A DNA stretch of 64,000 nucleotides from the NCBI GenBank assembly GCA_027603065.1, contig JADGJP010000012.1, forward strand, positions 531,028 to 595,027, written 5' to 3'. The notes beneath the pieces were generated by a model that was not told the DNA's origin, did not search any database, and saw only the letters and a list, made by a program, of their open reading frames with translations. The position numbers were made by a program, and so were the translations under genes. How positions within the stretch are numbered: position 1 is the first letter of the stretch; each line of letters begins with the position of its first letter. Of the stretch, positions 11,899 to 22,959 are shown piece by piece. The DNA comes from Geranomyces variabilis (lineage: Eukaryota; Chytridiomycota; Chytridiomycetes; Spizellomycetales; Powellomycetaceae).

Positions 11899-12710
11899 CA
11901 CTTTATCAGTGTTCAAATATGTACCACCCGCTTTCATGTTACTCTTTGGTGTGACTTGCTACTCATTAGTTCTGCCCAGTGCAGCCTGAAGTGGCTTGAT
12001 GCCGACATTTGGTGGAACTATGGAAAAGTGACTGAATTCAACCAAACGGATTGCTTCAAGCCGGCTTGAACTGATGGTTCCGCAGTGAAGATGGCACTGC
12101 GAACTCTGTGTGCACTAGTGACTCATTCAGAGTCACAATTACGCGAAAACGCACCGGTTCAGCCTCGGTCCCTCATGCTCTGAACAGGTGGTCTCAGCCG
12201 GGAAAGGAAGTGTGAATCACAACGGTCTGAGTCCTCTTATATGAAGACGTGAAACAAAACGGGAGAAATATTCAACTGGGCGGCGCAAAATTGGGGTGAA
12301 GCTGCCTTTCAGGATGCTGGTTGGGGATCGTAGACGAGAAAGAAACTCAAGTGCGGGGTGACATAGACCGTTGCAAGGCAATCGCAATAAGAGTATGGTG
12401 TTCTGCCCGATCGCGGGGAACTGCGGCGGAAGGGATGGGTGCGACACACCAACGTCAAAGCGAAATACCCGTGCCGTAACTGGGTCGCTTGCATGCATAG
12501 CGCGGAAGAAGGACGAGGAATGACCGTCGCGAGGTTTCGGTGCTGTTAAGACTCCGCTGCGGGTTTTGCATACCGAAATGGTGACATGGAATACTGCGGT
12601 CGGCACGTCGATGTCGAGTTAAGATGGCCTTACCACAGGTTTTCAAAAACAAAGTGCGATAATATTTACTTTAGACTCATTCTACGGTGCTAAACTACGC
12701 CCAGCCCGTT
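11899..12710. other. Intergenic between convergent genes
   Basis: About 800 bases between the tails of the phosphotransferase-like gene and Nop4/RBM28. A perfect 14-base palindrome sits near 12056-12069. Overlapping minus-strand frames at 12217-12650 look non-coding. Confidence 0.4.
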
Positions 12711-15700
12711 TCAGGTGAACCACCGCCGAATGCCCTTCTCCGAGTCCGCACCTGCCGCGGCCGGCTTGACCGGCTTCACCGCCGCCGCACCTGCAGCAGC
12801 CGGTGGTGGCGCCGGCGGCACGCCTCCAAAGAGATTCTTCTTGTACTGCTGCACCAGCGAGTCGAACTTGGCCTCTTTCTTCTCGTCCTTAGAAGGCCCG
12901 CTCTTCTTTGGCTTGGCCACACGGTCGGGCACCACGCCGTCAATGTCATGATTCGGGCCGCGCGGTTTCTTATTCGCGCCTTTTGTCGCGTTTGCTGCAG
13001 ACCGACGGTTCTTGTCGTCTCTCCATGATGCTTTGCCGTCGTCGTCAGTGCGTTTCCGTTTGTTGTTGTCAACTGCAGCCGTTGTCGGTGCGTCCGTGGT
13101 GCTGCTCTTCTTGTCCTTCTTTTCGTCCTTCATCGCCTGCTTCTTGGCCTTTTGGGCCAATCGGCGTTCCAGCCAGATCTCGCCGAATCGCTTCTTCTTT
13201 GCCGGCTCACCGTCAGTAGCCGTTGCGTCCTCTCCATCACGGCCACGTTTGCCATTACCGCGGGTAGCCTGATCCCGCCGTTCATCGCGCCGTTTCAGTA
13301 CCTGCCGGTTCTCAATCGCAAACTCGACAATGGGGCGTTTGGCTGCACTCGCGGCAGTGATCTCATCATCTTCGTCCGGCGCTGCAGCCGCTGCCGCCGC
13401 ATCTGCAGCGTCTTTGGCCTTCTTTGCTGCCGCAGCCTCCTTCTTGGCGTTTTTACCGCTCTTCTTGCCCTTCTTCGCTTCTACGACCGGCACTTCCTTC
13501 ACGGGAGCCGGGCGGAACGCTTTCGGGTTGTTGTTCATCCACCGCAAGCATGCAAGCGCGTCGGCATGGCTTTCAAATTCGATAAACCCGTAACCCTTTG
13601 ACCGCGGCATCTTTGTCGCGGCGTCGATACGGTCCTTTGACCGCAGCACTTTAGCCTGCGAAAGCACCGCACGGCGGGACCCCGATGGTTCTGCCCGTCC
13701 TTCGGCCAGCTCCTCCTTGATCACCTCTGGCTCCATGCCTTCACGCAACCCTTTGCGCACCTCGTCCCAAAAGTTGCGCACCGCGATACCCGCAACCTTC
13801 TTCAGCTCCTTGTCGTCGACTTTGAGCCCAAGATTGCGCACTGATAGACGCGTACGCGAGACAAAGAGGTTGGGGTTGGTTGCCAAGATGCGCTTGCGCT
13901 CCGCAAAGCTGGTTTGCCGCTTGGCCAGCTCGGCAGGTGTCAGTGTCTCTGCAGCCTTGGTGTCGGGAAACACGACACCTTCACGCATCAGGTACAAGTT
14001 CCGCGAGTCCTCGGCCCGCCGGCGCAACTTGCCGTCGTGTTCGAGCACGCTAGCATCAGCGCGGTTGACTGCGAAGGTAACGTTGAGGAAGCGAGCGCCA
14101 AGTGTGAATGGCGTCGCAGCCACGGCCGTCAGCGACGGTTCTGGCGCGAGAATCGATTTTGTTGGCGCAAGCTTCTTGTTCTTCTGGTGCTTGGCATCAG
14201 CAGGTGTGGCAGGCGCGCCGGTAAAGGACTCGAGGGTCGCAGACTGCTTGCAGGCTTGGTCGTACGCCGCCATGCAAGCCGCTGCATCCTCTTTGCTTTT
14301 GTAGCAGACAAAGCCTGTGCCACGGGCGCGGCCTGTGGCCCGGTCCATTGTGATACGGGCATAGCGCAGCTCACCAAACACCCCGAATCTGTCAAAGGGA
14401 AGGAGAAAAACGGAGAACCGTTGTGTTAACCTTTTGGAAGGCTCATAACGCCGCGTTTGTTAGACTTACGCTTCTGAAAGCTCGTCCTCCGTTGTTTCAA
14501 ATGACAAGTTGCGGATGAAGAGAGTGCAGTTGTCGCTGACGTCGGCGGCGAGGCCGCTTGCTTTGCGCGGCTTTGGCACGTACGTGACCTCTTCATCCTC
14601 GCTGGACGAGTCCTCCTCGTCCTCCTCCTCTTCCTCCTCCTTGTCATCCTCACTGTCGTCTGCTTCGCTCTCATCATCAGCACCGTCGCCGATAGTGTCA
14701 TGGTAGAATTGAGCCTCTTCTTCGTCCAAAATCTCCCCAGTCACCTCGCCGGCATCTTTGTCCGCGCTCTCAGGTTTGGCCAGAGCAGCTGGGGCTAACT
14801 CCTCCTGCACCGCGCGGTCGTATTGCGCTTTTGGCAGCGCCCAATCAACGGCGATAGCACGTCGAATCAGCTCTTGCCCGTTCATACCCTCAATGGCTTT
14901 AGCAGCTTCCTCCGCGGTCTCAAACTGCACGAAACCGAAGCCTTTGGCTTTGCCATTCACGGCCGGCGGGACCAGCACGTCGACAATGGTTCCGAATCGC
15001 GCGAACGCCTTGCGCAGATGCTGGCCTTCGCACTGCCACGCGAGGTTCCGCACGATAAGACGAGCCTGCTTTGCGGTCTTTGATTCCTCCGTCACGTCTT
15101 TGGCAAGGATGTGCGCGCCTTTAAATTGATGTCCGTCGAGATGGGTGATGGCGTTTTTTGCATCTTCTGCCGATGCATATATGGATTGAGCGAGGCCAGG
15201 AACTTCGACGCCGTTTTTCAGCACAGGGAACACGACCTGGACCACCTCGCCAAACTTGCGGACCTTTTTGTAGATCTGCTTTTGAGTCACGTCGGCAGGT
15301 AGGCCCGAGATCTGCACTGTTGTCTGCTTTAGCACTCGCGGTTTGTATGGCACGTACGGAGTCGGCGCGCGTGCAGCTGCCGGCGCTGCCGCAGAACCGT
15401 CCGCATCCACAGCGGTGGCTGGAGTGGGTCGTGGTTTGCGGGCTGGCGCACCAGCCGCATCCGTCACACTTAATCCACTCGCTTTGCGGTCCTCGGCGAC
15501 CTTTTTGTGCACCGCGTAATCCATCTTTAGCGTCCGCGTCTCCATAAACTTTTTCTTCTTCAGCTCTTTGATCGCCCGTTCAGCATCGTCGGGCATCGCA
15601 TAGGCGACGTAGCCATATCCCTTGTTGCGACCCTCCTTCTCGGCCTTGCGGTCAGCGACCACAAAGCACGAGCGCACGGGTCCAATGTCGGAGAAGAACT

Positions 15701-16085
15701 CTTCAAGCTGGGCTGACGTCGCATGGAACGGGATTGTAGACACGAAGAGCGTCGTACGGGACCGTCCATCTTTGCTGGTGTCAGCGTCGACTGCTGCTGC
15801 CGCGGGTGTTACTGGTGTCGCTGAGTCCTTTTCTTTTGCGGCGGTGGGCGCAGACTCCTCCGCATCCCTAGATTCCTTTCCGCTCTTTTTCTCCTTCTTT
15901 TCTTTCTTCTCGGCCTTTTCCGAGGTGGCCGGAGTTGCGTCCACGCTTGTCTCCTCTTTGGCCTTTTTGTCCTTCTTGTCCTTCTTGTCCTTCTTTTTCT
16001 TTTCCTTTACGCCGTCCGGGGTCGTTGGTATGGTTGTGACTGGATGCGGCGTAGAAGGCTCCTCGGCCAGCACAGACGGAGACAT
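12711..16085 (-). CDS. NOP4: Nop4/RBM28-like nucleolar RNA-binding protein
   Basis: Two exons (16085-14470 and 14388-12711) give 1097 residues; the intron starts GTAAGT and ends ACAG and falls inside an RRM. After a Lys/Asp-rich N-terminus come tandem RNA recognition motifs: RRM1 (TTLFVSTIPF ... KGYGYVAYA), RRM2 (TTVQISGLPADVTQ), RRM3 (ARLIVRNLAW ... KGFGFVQFE), a long acidic block, RRM4 across the intron (CTLFIRNLSF ... RGTGFVCYK) and a divergent fifth (TRLSVRNLGLKVDD ... KGYGFIEFE) with a large insertion. The C-terminus is a basic Lys-rich tail. This order matches yeast Nop4 and animal RBM28, which act in large ribosomal subunit assembly in the nucleolus. It is longer than those proteins (about 690-760 residues) because of its low-complexity linkers. 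A CACGTG site lies 180 bases upstream. Confidence 0.9.
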
Positions 16086-16264
16086 GATTGCACTGCGAGC
16101 GTGCGGGCGAGTCGAGTCGAGTATGTGTGTAGCTGACGAGGGGCGTCAGGTAGGCAGACTGCACCAGCAGATATTGTTAATGGCGAATGGCAAAGGAAGA
16201 AATGTCGGCGACAAAAAGAAGCAAATGCAAGAAACCAGCAAGTCCCCAGCGCAGTCGCTGCGCC

Positions 16265-16270
16265 CACGTG
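16265..16270. promoter_or_regulatory. CACGTG site upstream of Nop4
   Basis: CCCACGTGAC lies about 180 bases before the Nop4 start codon and matches the E-box element repeated in other promoters here. Confidence 0.35.
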
Positions 16271-17004
16271 ACTGGCCGCCCGCTGCCTTCGCCCCTCCTG
16301 TCAGGTTTTGTTCTGACCATTCTTGCGTCCGCCAGAGCTTTTCCACTGCCCACCGTCGTATCAGCGACCTATTCGCCGTCTCTGGCAGAAGAATTTTTGC
16401 GCAAAACAAAGTTGAGCATGACAAACATACTTCAAGCCCAACCCCAGTAACCCTTGATCGCCAGCGCCGCCGTCTAAAATATCAATCCGCCAAAACGCTG
16501 GTTGAACGTTGCGTCTCGGAGACAAAATAGCAGGCTGCTTCACAACGGTCCTTGGGGCTCCATCATTCCGATTGCCAGAAGTATTCCGTTCGTTATGCGC
16601 ACCACCTTCCGGCAATTTTTTTCAGATTCCGAGCGCCGCGGGCGGAAGCAATAGAGCGCCGCCTCGCCCAGCATAGTCCGTATTCTGTATTTGAAATCAA
16701 AAGGTGCTGAAGAGTGGTGCCGGGTGTGTTCGAACGTTTGGCCGAAGGATGAAAATGAGAGTCAAGTTTTAGAATAGCGCTTGCCCACACTAACTTCTGC
16801 GGTCGTGCGTCATGCCAGTGATGCTTAGAAAGTACTGATGCAGGTTGAAAACAAGGGTGGCGGACAGGGTCTTTTCAATAACTACCCTTCCGACCCTCGT
16901 GCACCTCTTTCGCATGCTACCGAGACGTCCGCAGGTTTTTTCCGATATGCATCACTTTGCTTTTTATGCGTTGGTCAACTCCCACTGGAAGGCGTCAGAG
17001 ATGC

Positions 17005-17133
17005 ATGCAGAAAGTTGCCATATATGGAAAGAAAGCAAAAAACAACAAAAACGACTGTGTGGGGTTTTCATGCAGAAAGCCGCCGTATATGTGCGGGGGA
17101 ATAAGAAATCACAAAAATGATTGTTTAAGTATT
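17005..17133. repeat. Tandem pair of diverged ~65-base units
   Basis: Both units begin with ATGCAGAAAG, continue through a CCATATATGG- or CCGTATATGTG-like block and end in A-rich sequence around CAAAAACGA or CAAAAATGA. They adjoin the tRNA-like remnant and may be its tail. Confidence 0.55.
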
Positions 17134-17179
17134 TTTCGCCCGAACAAAACAGCTGTTTGAGATTTTTTGTTGCCCTCAG

Positions 17180-17255
17180 TACCCAACCAGAATCGAACCC
17201 AGGAACGTGTGTTCATAAGCCGCCGCGCTACCATTCATCTAAGCCCTCCGGAACC
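17180..17255 (-). other. Decayed tRNA-like sequence with A- and B-box remnants
   Basis: Read on the minus strand, a D-arm-like segment (TTAGATGAATGGTAGCGC) is followed about 30 bases later by GGGTTCGATTCTGG, close to the tRNA B box GGTTCGANNCC. The T stem and acceptor stem do not pair, so this is not a working tRNA. It is either a tRNA pseudogene or the head of a tRNA-derived SINE-like element. Confidence 0.5.
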
Positions 17256-17599
17256 AATATATAGTAATGCGGTTTTTATTTTCTCCGTGTTTGTGTTACC
17301 CTGACTTCCACCATCGCGCTGCTGGTGGGTCTCAGACGGTCTGCTTCCTTTCCATCGACGACATATTCTCGCTCGTCAGAACCCGGCCTCGATGCGGGTG
17401 ACGTTCTACTGGGGGGGGAACTTTGGCAAACACAAAGCTGAGCGTGTTTTCCGACAGTGCCGAAGAAACAACGAAAGAGGTTCTGAATAACGGCGCACAT
17501 TGAATGCCGGATGGATGGCGTCAGAGGCAAGAGCTGTGCTGGTGTATGCTCTTCCATATTTGTGCAGGTTGAGTGTGCGGACCGAACAAATAACCGCCG

Positions 17600-17900
17600 C
17601 CAAACTGACATGACATGCTGACATGGCCCAGCACCGAGTCGCTCGTTCATAGGCGTCTTCGCCCCCACGCAGCCACAGCGCACTGCAAGCCTGAGCGCTG
17701 GCCTCGCTCCTCACAGAATGTAAAAGCGTACGTTTGCTGCTCCAGGCAATCTGCTGCCGTTCCCACGCACAGCTCCGTCAACGACGCAGCGCTCGAGTCG
17801 TGAAAGGAAATGTATTGGAATAACGCTCGTTACCCCACGGGCGGAAACATCATTCTGAGTTTGAATATGGACTTTCTCTTGACATCATTGCGTTATTCCA
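17600..17900. repeat. Diverged repeat, copy 1
   Basis: Shares a series of ordered blocks with 18360-18670, including an identical 19-base core at 17756-17774 (in copy 2 at 18518-18536) and similar flanks on both sides (CAGCGCTC, GCATTGGATAACGCTC-like, CATCANTGCGTTATT). The order is the same and the orientation direct. Confidence 0.5.
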
Positions 17901-18359
17901 AAATGAAAGGAATAGAGAAGGACTGAGGAAGAACGGCCTTCGCGCAGATGGCAGCGCACATACCACAGTGAGACGAAAGCGGTTCTGATGTCCCGAGGTC
18001 TCCGAGGAAGCTCCGCTCGAAACATCGGTAATACACGGCCGTTCCCACGCCTCCAACCCATTGGCACTGGGAACTATGACCCGGGCATTCAGTTCCGACT
18101 GAAGCAGCTGCTGTCACAGTGCCCCCGGCTGCTTCCAATGTTGGACTCCACCTAATAAAGCGCGAAAGTCCCATTGATGACGTTCGAGCGTTGAATTTTG
18201 ACAGCGATGACCTGGGGTCGGTAAGTGACGCCGGAGGTTTGGGGTTGCGGGGCAAAACGAGAGGCGGAGGCAAAGGCTTACCAGGCGGACCGCTTTTATG
18301 ATGGAAGACCGGGTGCAGAATCCACGCAATCCGTAGTGTACGTACGACCTTATGCTGCC

Positions 18360-18670
18360 CCTGCCGAACCGCCATGACATGGCATGGCATGCGGAAGTGA
18401 CTATTTGTTTCCCACGCAGCAGTGCCGCTCAGCATGCTTGCAGTGCTGTGGGCGAGAACGCTTATGGTTTGCGCTTAAAAGAGTCATTTTTACTGCATGG
18501 AAGGGCGCCAGCAATCTGCCGTTCCCACGCACAGCTTTGTCAAGAGGCAGCGCTCAGGTCTTAAAACCTTCCTCAGCGCACAAGGATATGCATTGGATAA
18601 CGCTCAGGTCGTACTCAAGAACCGTCATCAAAGCCTGGACAGCTGTTGTTCTCATCACTGCGTTATTTGT
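18360..18670. repeat. Diverged repeat, copy 2
   Basis: Second copy of the unit at 17600-17900, in direct orientation about 760 bases away. The two are clearly old: short exact blocks are separated by substitutions and indels. No coding capacity or terminal repeats are evident. Confidence 0.5.
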
Positions 18671-19660
18671 GTCCTCTTTCTACAGGTGGGGTGACAAGCA
18701 ACCGGGAAGGCGCTTGTCCCCGGAAGAGAGGTAGAAAGGGATATATGATCAATCGACATTACAATAACGAGGAAAAACAACCCATTTATCGGGTTGTCTC
18801 CACTGTTGCTTTGTGTACGTATATGATCAGTGGATGGAAAGGAAAGAAGAGAGGAGACTGGAGCACGGCTTATATAGGAGCTGTCCTGTGGCTTGCATTC
18901 GCCCAAGCCACACCATGCGCAGCAGCATTAAGCAGCGTAACACAAACACGGACAAAGCGAAAATAATTTCGCACAATAACGTTCCGGGGGCCATTTGAAG
19001 AATGGTGACGCGTCGGCATAGAAAACATATGTTCCGCAGTACGATTCTCGGTTGGGTCCAGAGGGCAAGAAAAAAACTCAAACAGTTGTTTTGTTATTTT
19101 TTGCTTTATCCGATTGCAACTTGACAAGCACCCCGCACCAGCGTGCGGCTCGTCTTTTACGGCCCAGCACCTGGCGCTGGTGCTGCTCCAAAACGTGCCG
19201 GCTTGTGCGTGGCTTTGTGAATCTACCTCCATTTTTCTGGTTCTGCCGGGGATCAGAGGGGAAAGAACCTGAATTGAAGCAGTCCTAAGTTCAAAGCTGG
19301 CCGAAGTCCGAGAGTAGAAAGGCTATGGATGGTTCCTCCAATAAAAGTCCTTACGCATCTCTTGATGAAGTTGTCTGAAAGCGGCAGCTTGCCACGGAAA
19401 GGACTTGCCAGCCAGTGTCAGCGAAATTACGGTTCCGCAAGGAGAAGGCGTCTGACTCACAGACCATCTTGGATATGTCGCACGCGCCATCACCACCATC
19501 CGTGAAAAGCTTTCGACAAAAGACCCTGTAGCCGGCATAATATTTGCGTGAGTTCTGGCATATCGCGGTGAGGCCGGCGCTGTCAAGCCGCTCGTACTAA
19601 TGTGTAGCTTTGCAATGAGAAGCAGATCGCCCAACCCCTTCTCTGAACAGCCCAGCGGCA

Positions 19661-21396
19661 ATGGTCGAGCAGCCACCCAACCAAGTCCAGCAGCCCACGC
19701 CGCCAACAGCGGCAGTAGCAAGGGTGCCCCCGGAGCTGCTGGACGCGATCTTTCTTAGGCTGGAAAGGTCTGACCTGGGTGCCTGCTGCCGAGTCAACCG
19801 CGCTTGGTTCGACGCAGCACACCCGCGAATATGGAGCCGCATCGAAGCGTACGCCCACGAATGTGTGTATCAAAAGCCTTGAGAATCTGGAATATGGACC
19901 AGCAGTAGGGCGTGCAGGATCTAACAGCTTGGGGCCGGCTCTTAGGGAAAAAGTACTATGCCGTGCTTTCAAAGCCAAAGGCTCTGACGGTAGACTATCG
20001 CAGATGTGTGCAGCAGATCAGCCTGCTTGCCCCGTTTGAGGACGATCACGACGACTTGAAACGGCATTCGCTTGCCAAGATTCTCAAGTTTACACCACGG
20101 CTGACGGTGCTGAAGCTTGATTTTCCGGCCTTGAGCGGCGACGACTTGTGGATTCTCTCTGCGAGCTGCAAGCAGCTAACAGCCCTGTCGATCGTTGGCG
20201 AATCCAGCCGGCCTGATTCGCGACAAGGGAATGACGAGGGCCTTGCTGCTGTTGTAAAGAACTGTCACGAGCTTCGGCATTTAAGGCTCAAGAGCCGTGT
20301 TACTTCCCAGGCGATGCTTAGCTTCGGTTCGAGTGGGCTCCGGGCAGTCGCGAATGCTTGCCGTAGACGACTCAAAACATTTGCGCTGGACTGCGTTGGG
20401 TCAGAGATTGCGCTGCTCATCGACCTCGACACGGACGAAGGGCGGCGGATGGGCGATGCTATATGCGACGTTCTCAATGGCAATCCGCAGCTCGAAACGC
20501 TCTCGCTCGACTGGCCGACTATTACCATCGACCCGGCTTTGGACGTTGCAGCTGCGTCGATGCGAAATCTGCGGACATTCCGCGTGGGCTACGCGATGAA
20601 CATACATGCCATCACCAGCATCCTCGCATCCAACCCGTTATTGCACACAGTATCGCTGTGCGAGCTTTCGACGCTTGATGCCGTAAGCGCATTCCTGGAC
20701 CCGCTGCGTACAAACACCAACCTTCGCCGGCTAACGCTTGACGGCGCCGGGTTTGTGAATCAGGTCCTACCCGCGATTCCATCATTTACTCAACTCCAGA
20801 CAATCGAAATCACACCTTCGCGCCAGTCTGCCTCGCTGCACCACGCCATGACGGATGAGTTTGTTGCTAGAATGGTCACGGCATGCACCAAAATCACCGC
20901 TCTGAAGGTTCCCATTCAAAGTGACCTCCCGCTGCTGGCGATTGCGGCCAACTGCCTAAACCTGGTCTCGTTGGACATTTGCAACGGAAAGGAGATTACG
21001 GACTCAGCTTTGATGCTCTTGGCCCAGCGCTGTAGCAAGCTGGAAACGCTGCTCCTGGGCACTCGCCGAAACAACCAAGTCACCGACGACGGGTTAATTG
21101 TCGTTGCACAATCGTTACCGCACCTGCGTCGGTTGAGCATCCCGCTGAGATGCGCTCGCATAACATTCAAGACACTTGCGGCGCTGGCTACGCATTGTCT
21201 GTGGCTTGAGACGCTGGGAAACGTGCCTGCAGGTGTCGGGCTCAACGCGCTGATGATATACATTCCCAAAATGGAGCGCCTGGTTGCGTTGAGCTTGTTG
21301 GCTAGCCCGCGGCCAGGGAGTCATGTGGATCAGCAAGGGTTGGCAAACTTAAAGATGGCATGCGCGCGTTTGCATCAGATTACCCAATTTGCGTGA
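19661..21396 (+). CDS. F-box and leucine-rich-repeat protein
   Basis: Two exons, 19661-19864 and 19909-21396, give about 563 residues; the 44-base intron starts GTGTAT and ends CAGTAG, and an acceptor six bases further on would also keep frame. Near the N-terminus VPPELLDAIFLRLERSDLG followed by ACCRVNRAWFDAAHPRIW is an F-box, the surface that binds Skp1. The rest is a series of LRR units of the long F-box type, for example SLDICNGKEITDSALMLLAQ, then LIVVAQSLPHLRRLSIP. By family knowledge such proteins are substrate adaptors of SCF ubiquitin ligases, with the LRRs choosing the substrate; the substrate is unknown. The start is the first ATG of the open frame. Confidence 0.85.
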
Positions 21397-21825
21397 GGTG
21401 GACAAGTATAGTTTTTGTTCCTACGGCACATTGTAAGAGTTTACGAATACGGACTATCTTAGAAAGTTTTACGCCTCGTCGCTCCTTCCTGGACGTAGTG
21501 TCTGGCCATCATCAGTACCGTTCCTACAATGTTGTGCTTCCGCGCGCCTGCGGCGGGGAGCAGGCGGTTGTACACCTCCGTGGGGCGGAAGGACATTCTC
21601 CGGCAGGCAAGAAGGCGTTCAGTTCAGAAAGACAGATGTTTGTGGATTGGAATTTTATCATCCCAGGCTCACTGTTGAGCACAGCGGGCCACCGCATCGC
21701 CGGATTATTAAATTGGCAGCGAACGCGCACAGCACGGAAGCGCGGGCAAACCGGTCGTTGCGCGTCCAGTTGCCGCGCAGGAAGCTATGCATGAAGGGTT
21801 GGAAGTGCCCGGCGATAGCTGGCGT
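21397..21825. other. Intergenic between convergent genes
   Basis: About 430 bases between the tail of the F-box gene and the tail of the DUF4112 gene. No further feature seen. Confidence 0.4.
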
Positions 21826-22761
21826 TTATCGCGTTGCCGCCGCAACCTTTGCCGCAGCGCCAGCAATAGCCTGCGCAGGGTGTGCCTTCTCAAGTTTTGC
21901 AACGCACCGCTCCAACATTCTAAAAGTGGGCAAAAGGGAGAAAAATATTCGTCAGTCTTCAGCGAACGAACGACTCGAAAACATCGATCCGAAGAAAGAA
22001 GGTACTACTAACCGCAGATTTCGATAAGTTGGCCGGTACAAGTTTGCAAACAATCCACCAAGAATGGGAACACTCCCCAGCAGGCCGCCAAGTAATGCGT
22101 TCCGCACCATTGTGCCCAGCACGCCTTCCGGCAGATCCTTCACTTGCGCGGCGAGAATGATCGGATATGTCTTTTGATGAGTTAACAGGACGTATTAGTG
22201 CTCCTTTCGCTTTTTTAAAAGACTCCCTTTTCTCAACCAGCAGCGCGTACCGCCATTATTGCACTGACGGCCGCGCCGACGCCAGGCAGGATGCCAAGCA
22301 GCGTGCTAAGTCCCAGCCGCTTGCCGATAAACGGGATGCGGACTGCTCCTTCTAAGATCCGCACTGGTGTTCTGAAGATCTGCAGGCGATATTGGACTTG
22401 CTGCCAAATATCAACACAAGGCGGAGTTAATAAAATGAGGCATAAATTAGATCACCCATCTTCTGACCCATTCCGCCCTCCCTTGCCAAGAGCCTTTTTG
22501 GGAGACTCTTACCGGAAGGCTTAACGGGATGGCAACAAAGCGCAGGCTCGAGGTGATAAAGCCGACGCCTGCGGTAAACGACCGCCCGACAAAGCGGCCT
22601 GAGGCAACGAGAAGGGCATACAGCCGCTTGACATTGTAGAACAAGCCGTGGTGCTGATTGACAAGAGCGCTACTGCTGCTGCTGGAGGGCAGAGTGGCGA
22701 GAGCCGAGGATGATGAGGCCGAAGATGCGCCCAGGCAGTATATTGGTCTGGACAGCAACAT
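21826..22761 (-). CDS. DUF4112 family membrane protein
   Basis: Four exons (22761-22513, 22400-22251, 22170-22013, 21919-21826) join in frame to 216 residues; donors are GTAAGA, GTACGC and GTTAGT. The middle carries the DUF4112 pattern: a Gly-rich hydrophobic loop (LLGILPGVGAAVSAIMA), then MVRNALLGGLLGSVPILGG and LFANLYRPTYRNLR, matching the family's arrangement of two membrane-associated helices followed by a Tyr/Arg-Asn-x-(K/R)-Leu segment. The N-terminus is Ser-rich with some basic residues and could be an organelle-targeting peptide, which is inference. The function of this family is not known. The gene diverges from the phosphatase gene with about 200 bases between starts. Confidence 0.8.
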
Positions 22762-22959
22762 TTTGCGGGTGGCCTGTAAACTGGAAAAACGGGAATGGGA
22801 ACGGTGACCTCACACTGAATTCAAGTTGCACGCGTGCACGTTTTTGTCCTTAGAGCCGACAGCGCACGTTCTTTTCCTTCTTCTTCTTCTGTGACTTTAT
22901 ATCTCTCTCTTATCTCTCTCTTTCCCGCTCTCGTTTTTCTCTTGCAAACGAAAGGCCTC

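Larger units (their letters stand above)
16086..19660. other. Gene-poor stretch with repeats
   Basis: About 3.6 kb without a gene I can support. The first 500 bases are the Nop4 promoter. Then come a tandem 65-base repeat, a tRNA-like remnant and two diverged copies of a roughly 300-base unit. A plus-strand frame at about 18745-18966, starting MINRHYNNEEKQPIYRVV, has protein-like composition but a TATATAG sequence lies inside it and nothing supports expression. Confidence 0.5.

Noticed and set aside
15622-16530. 302-codon plus-strand frame across the Nop4 start
   Set aside because: The first half is antisense to the Nop4 exon; the Ser/Phe-rich translation mirrors Lys/Glu-rich coding on the other strand.
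17180-17255. Second tRNA gene
   Set aside because: The TTCGATT loop is present but neither the T stem nor the acceptor stem pairs, so it was listed as a tRNA-like remnant.
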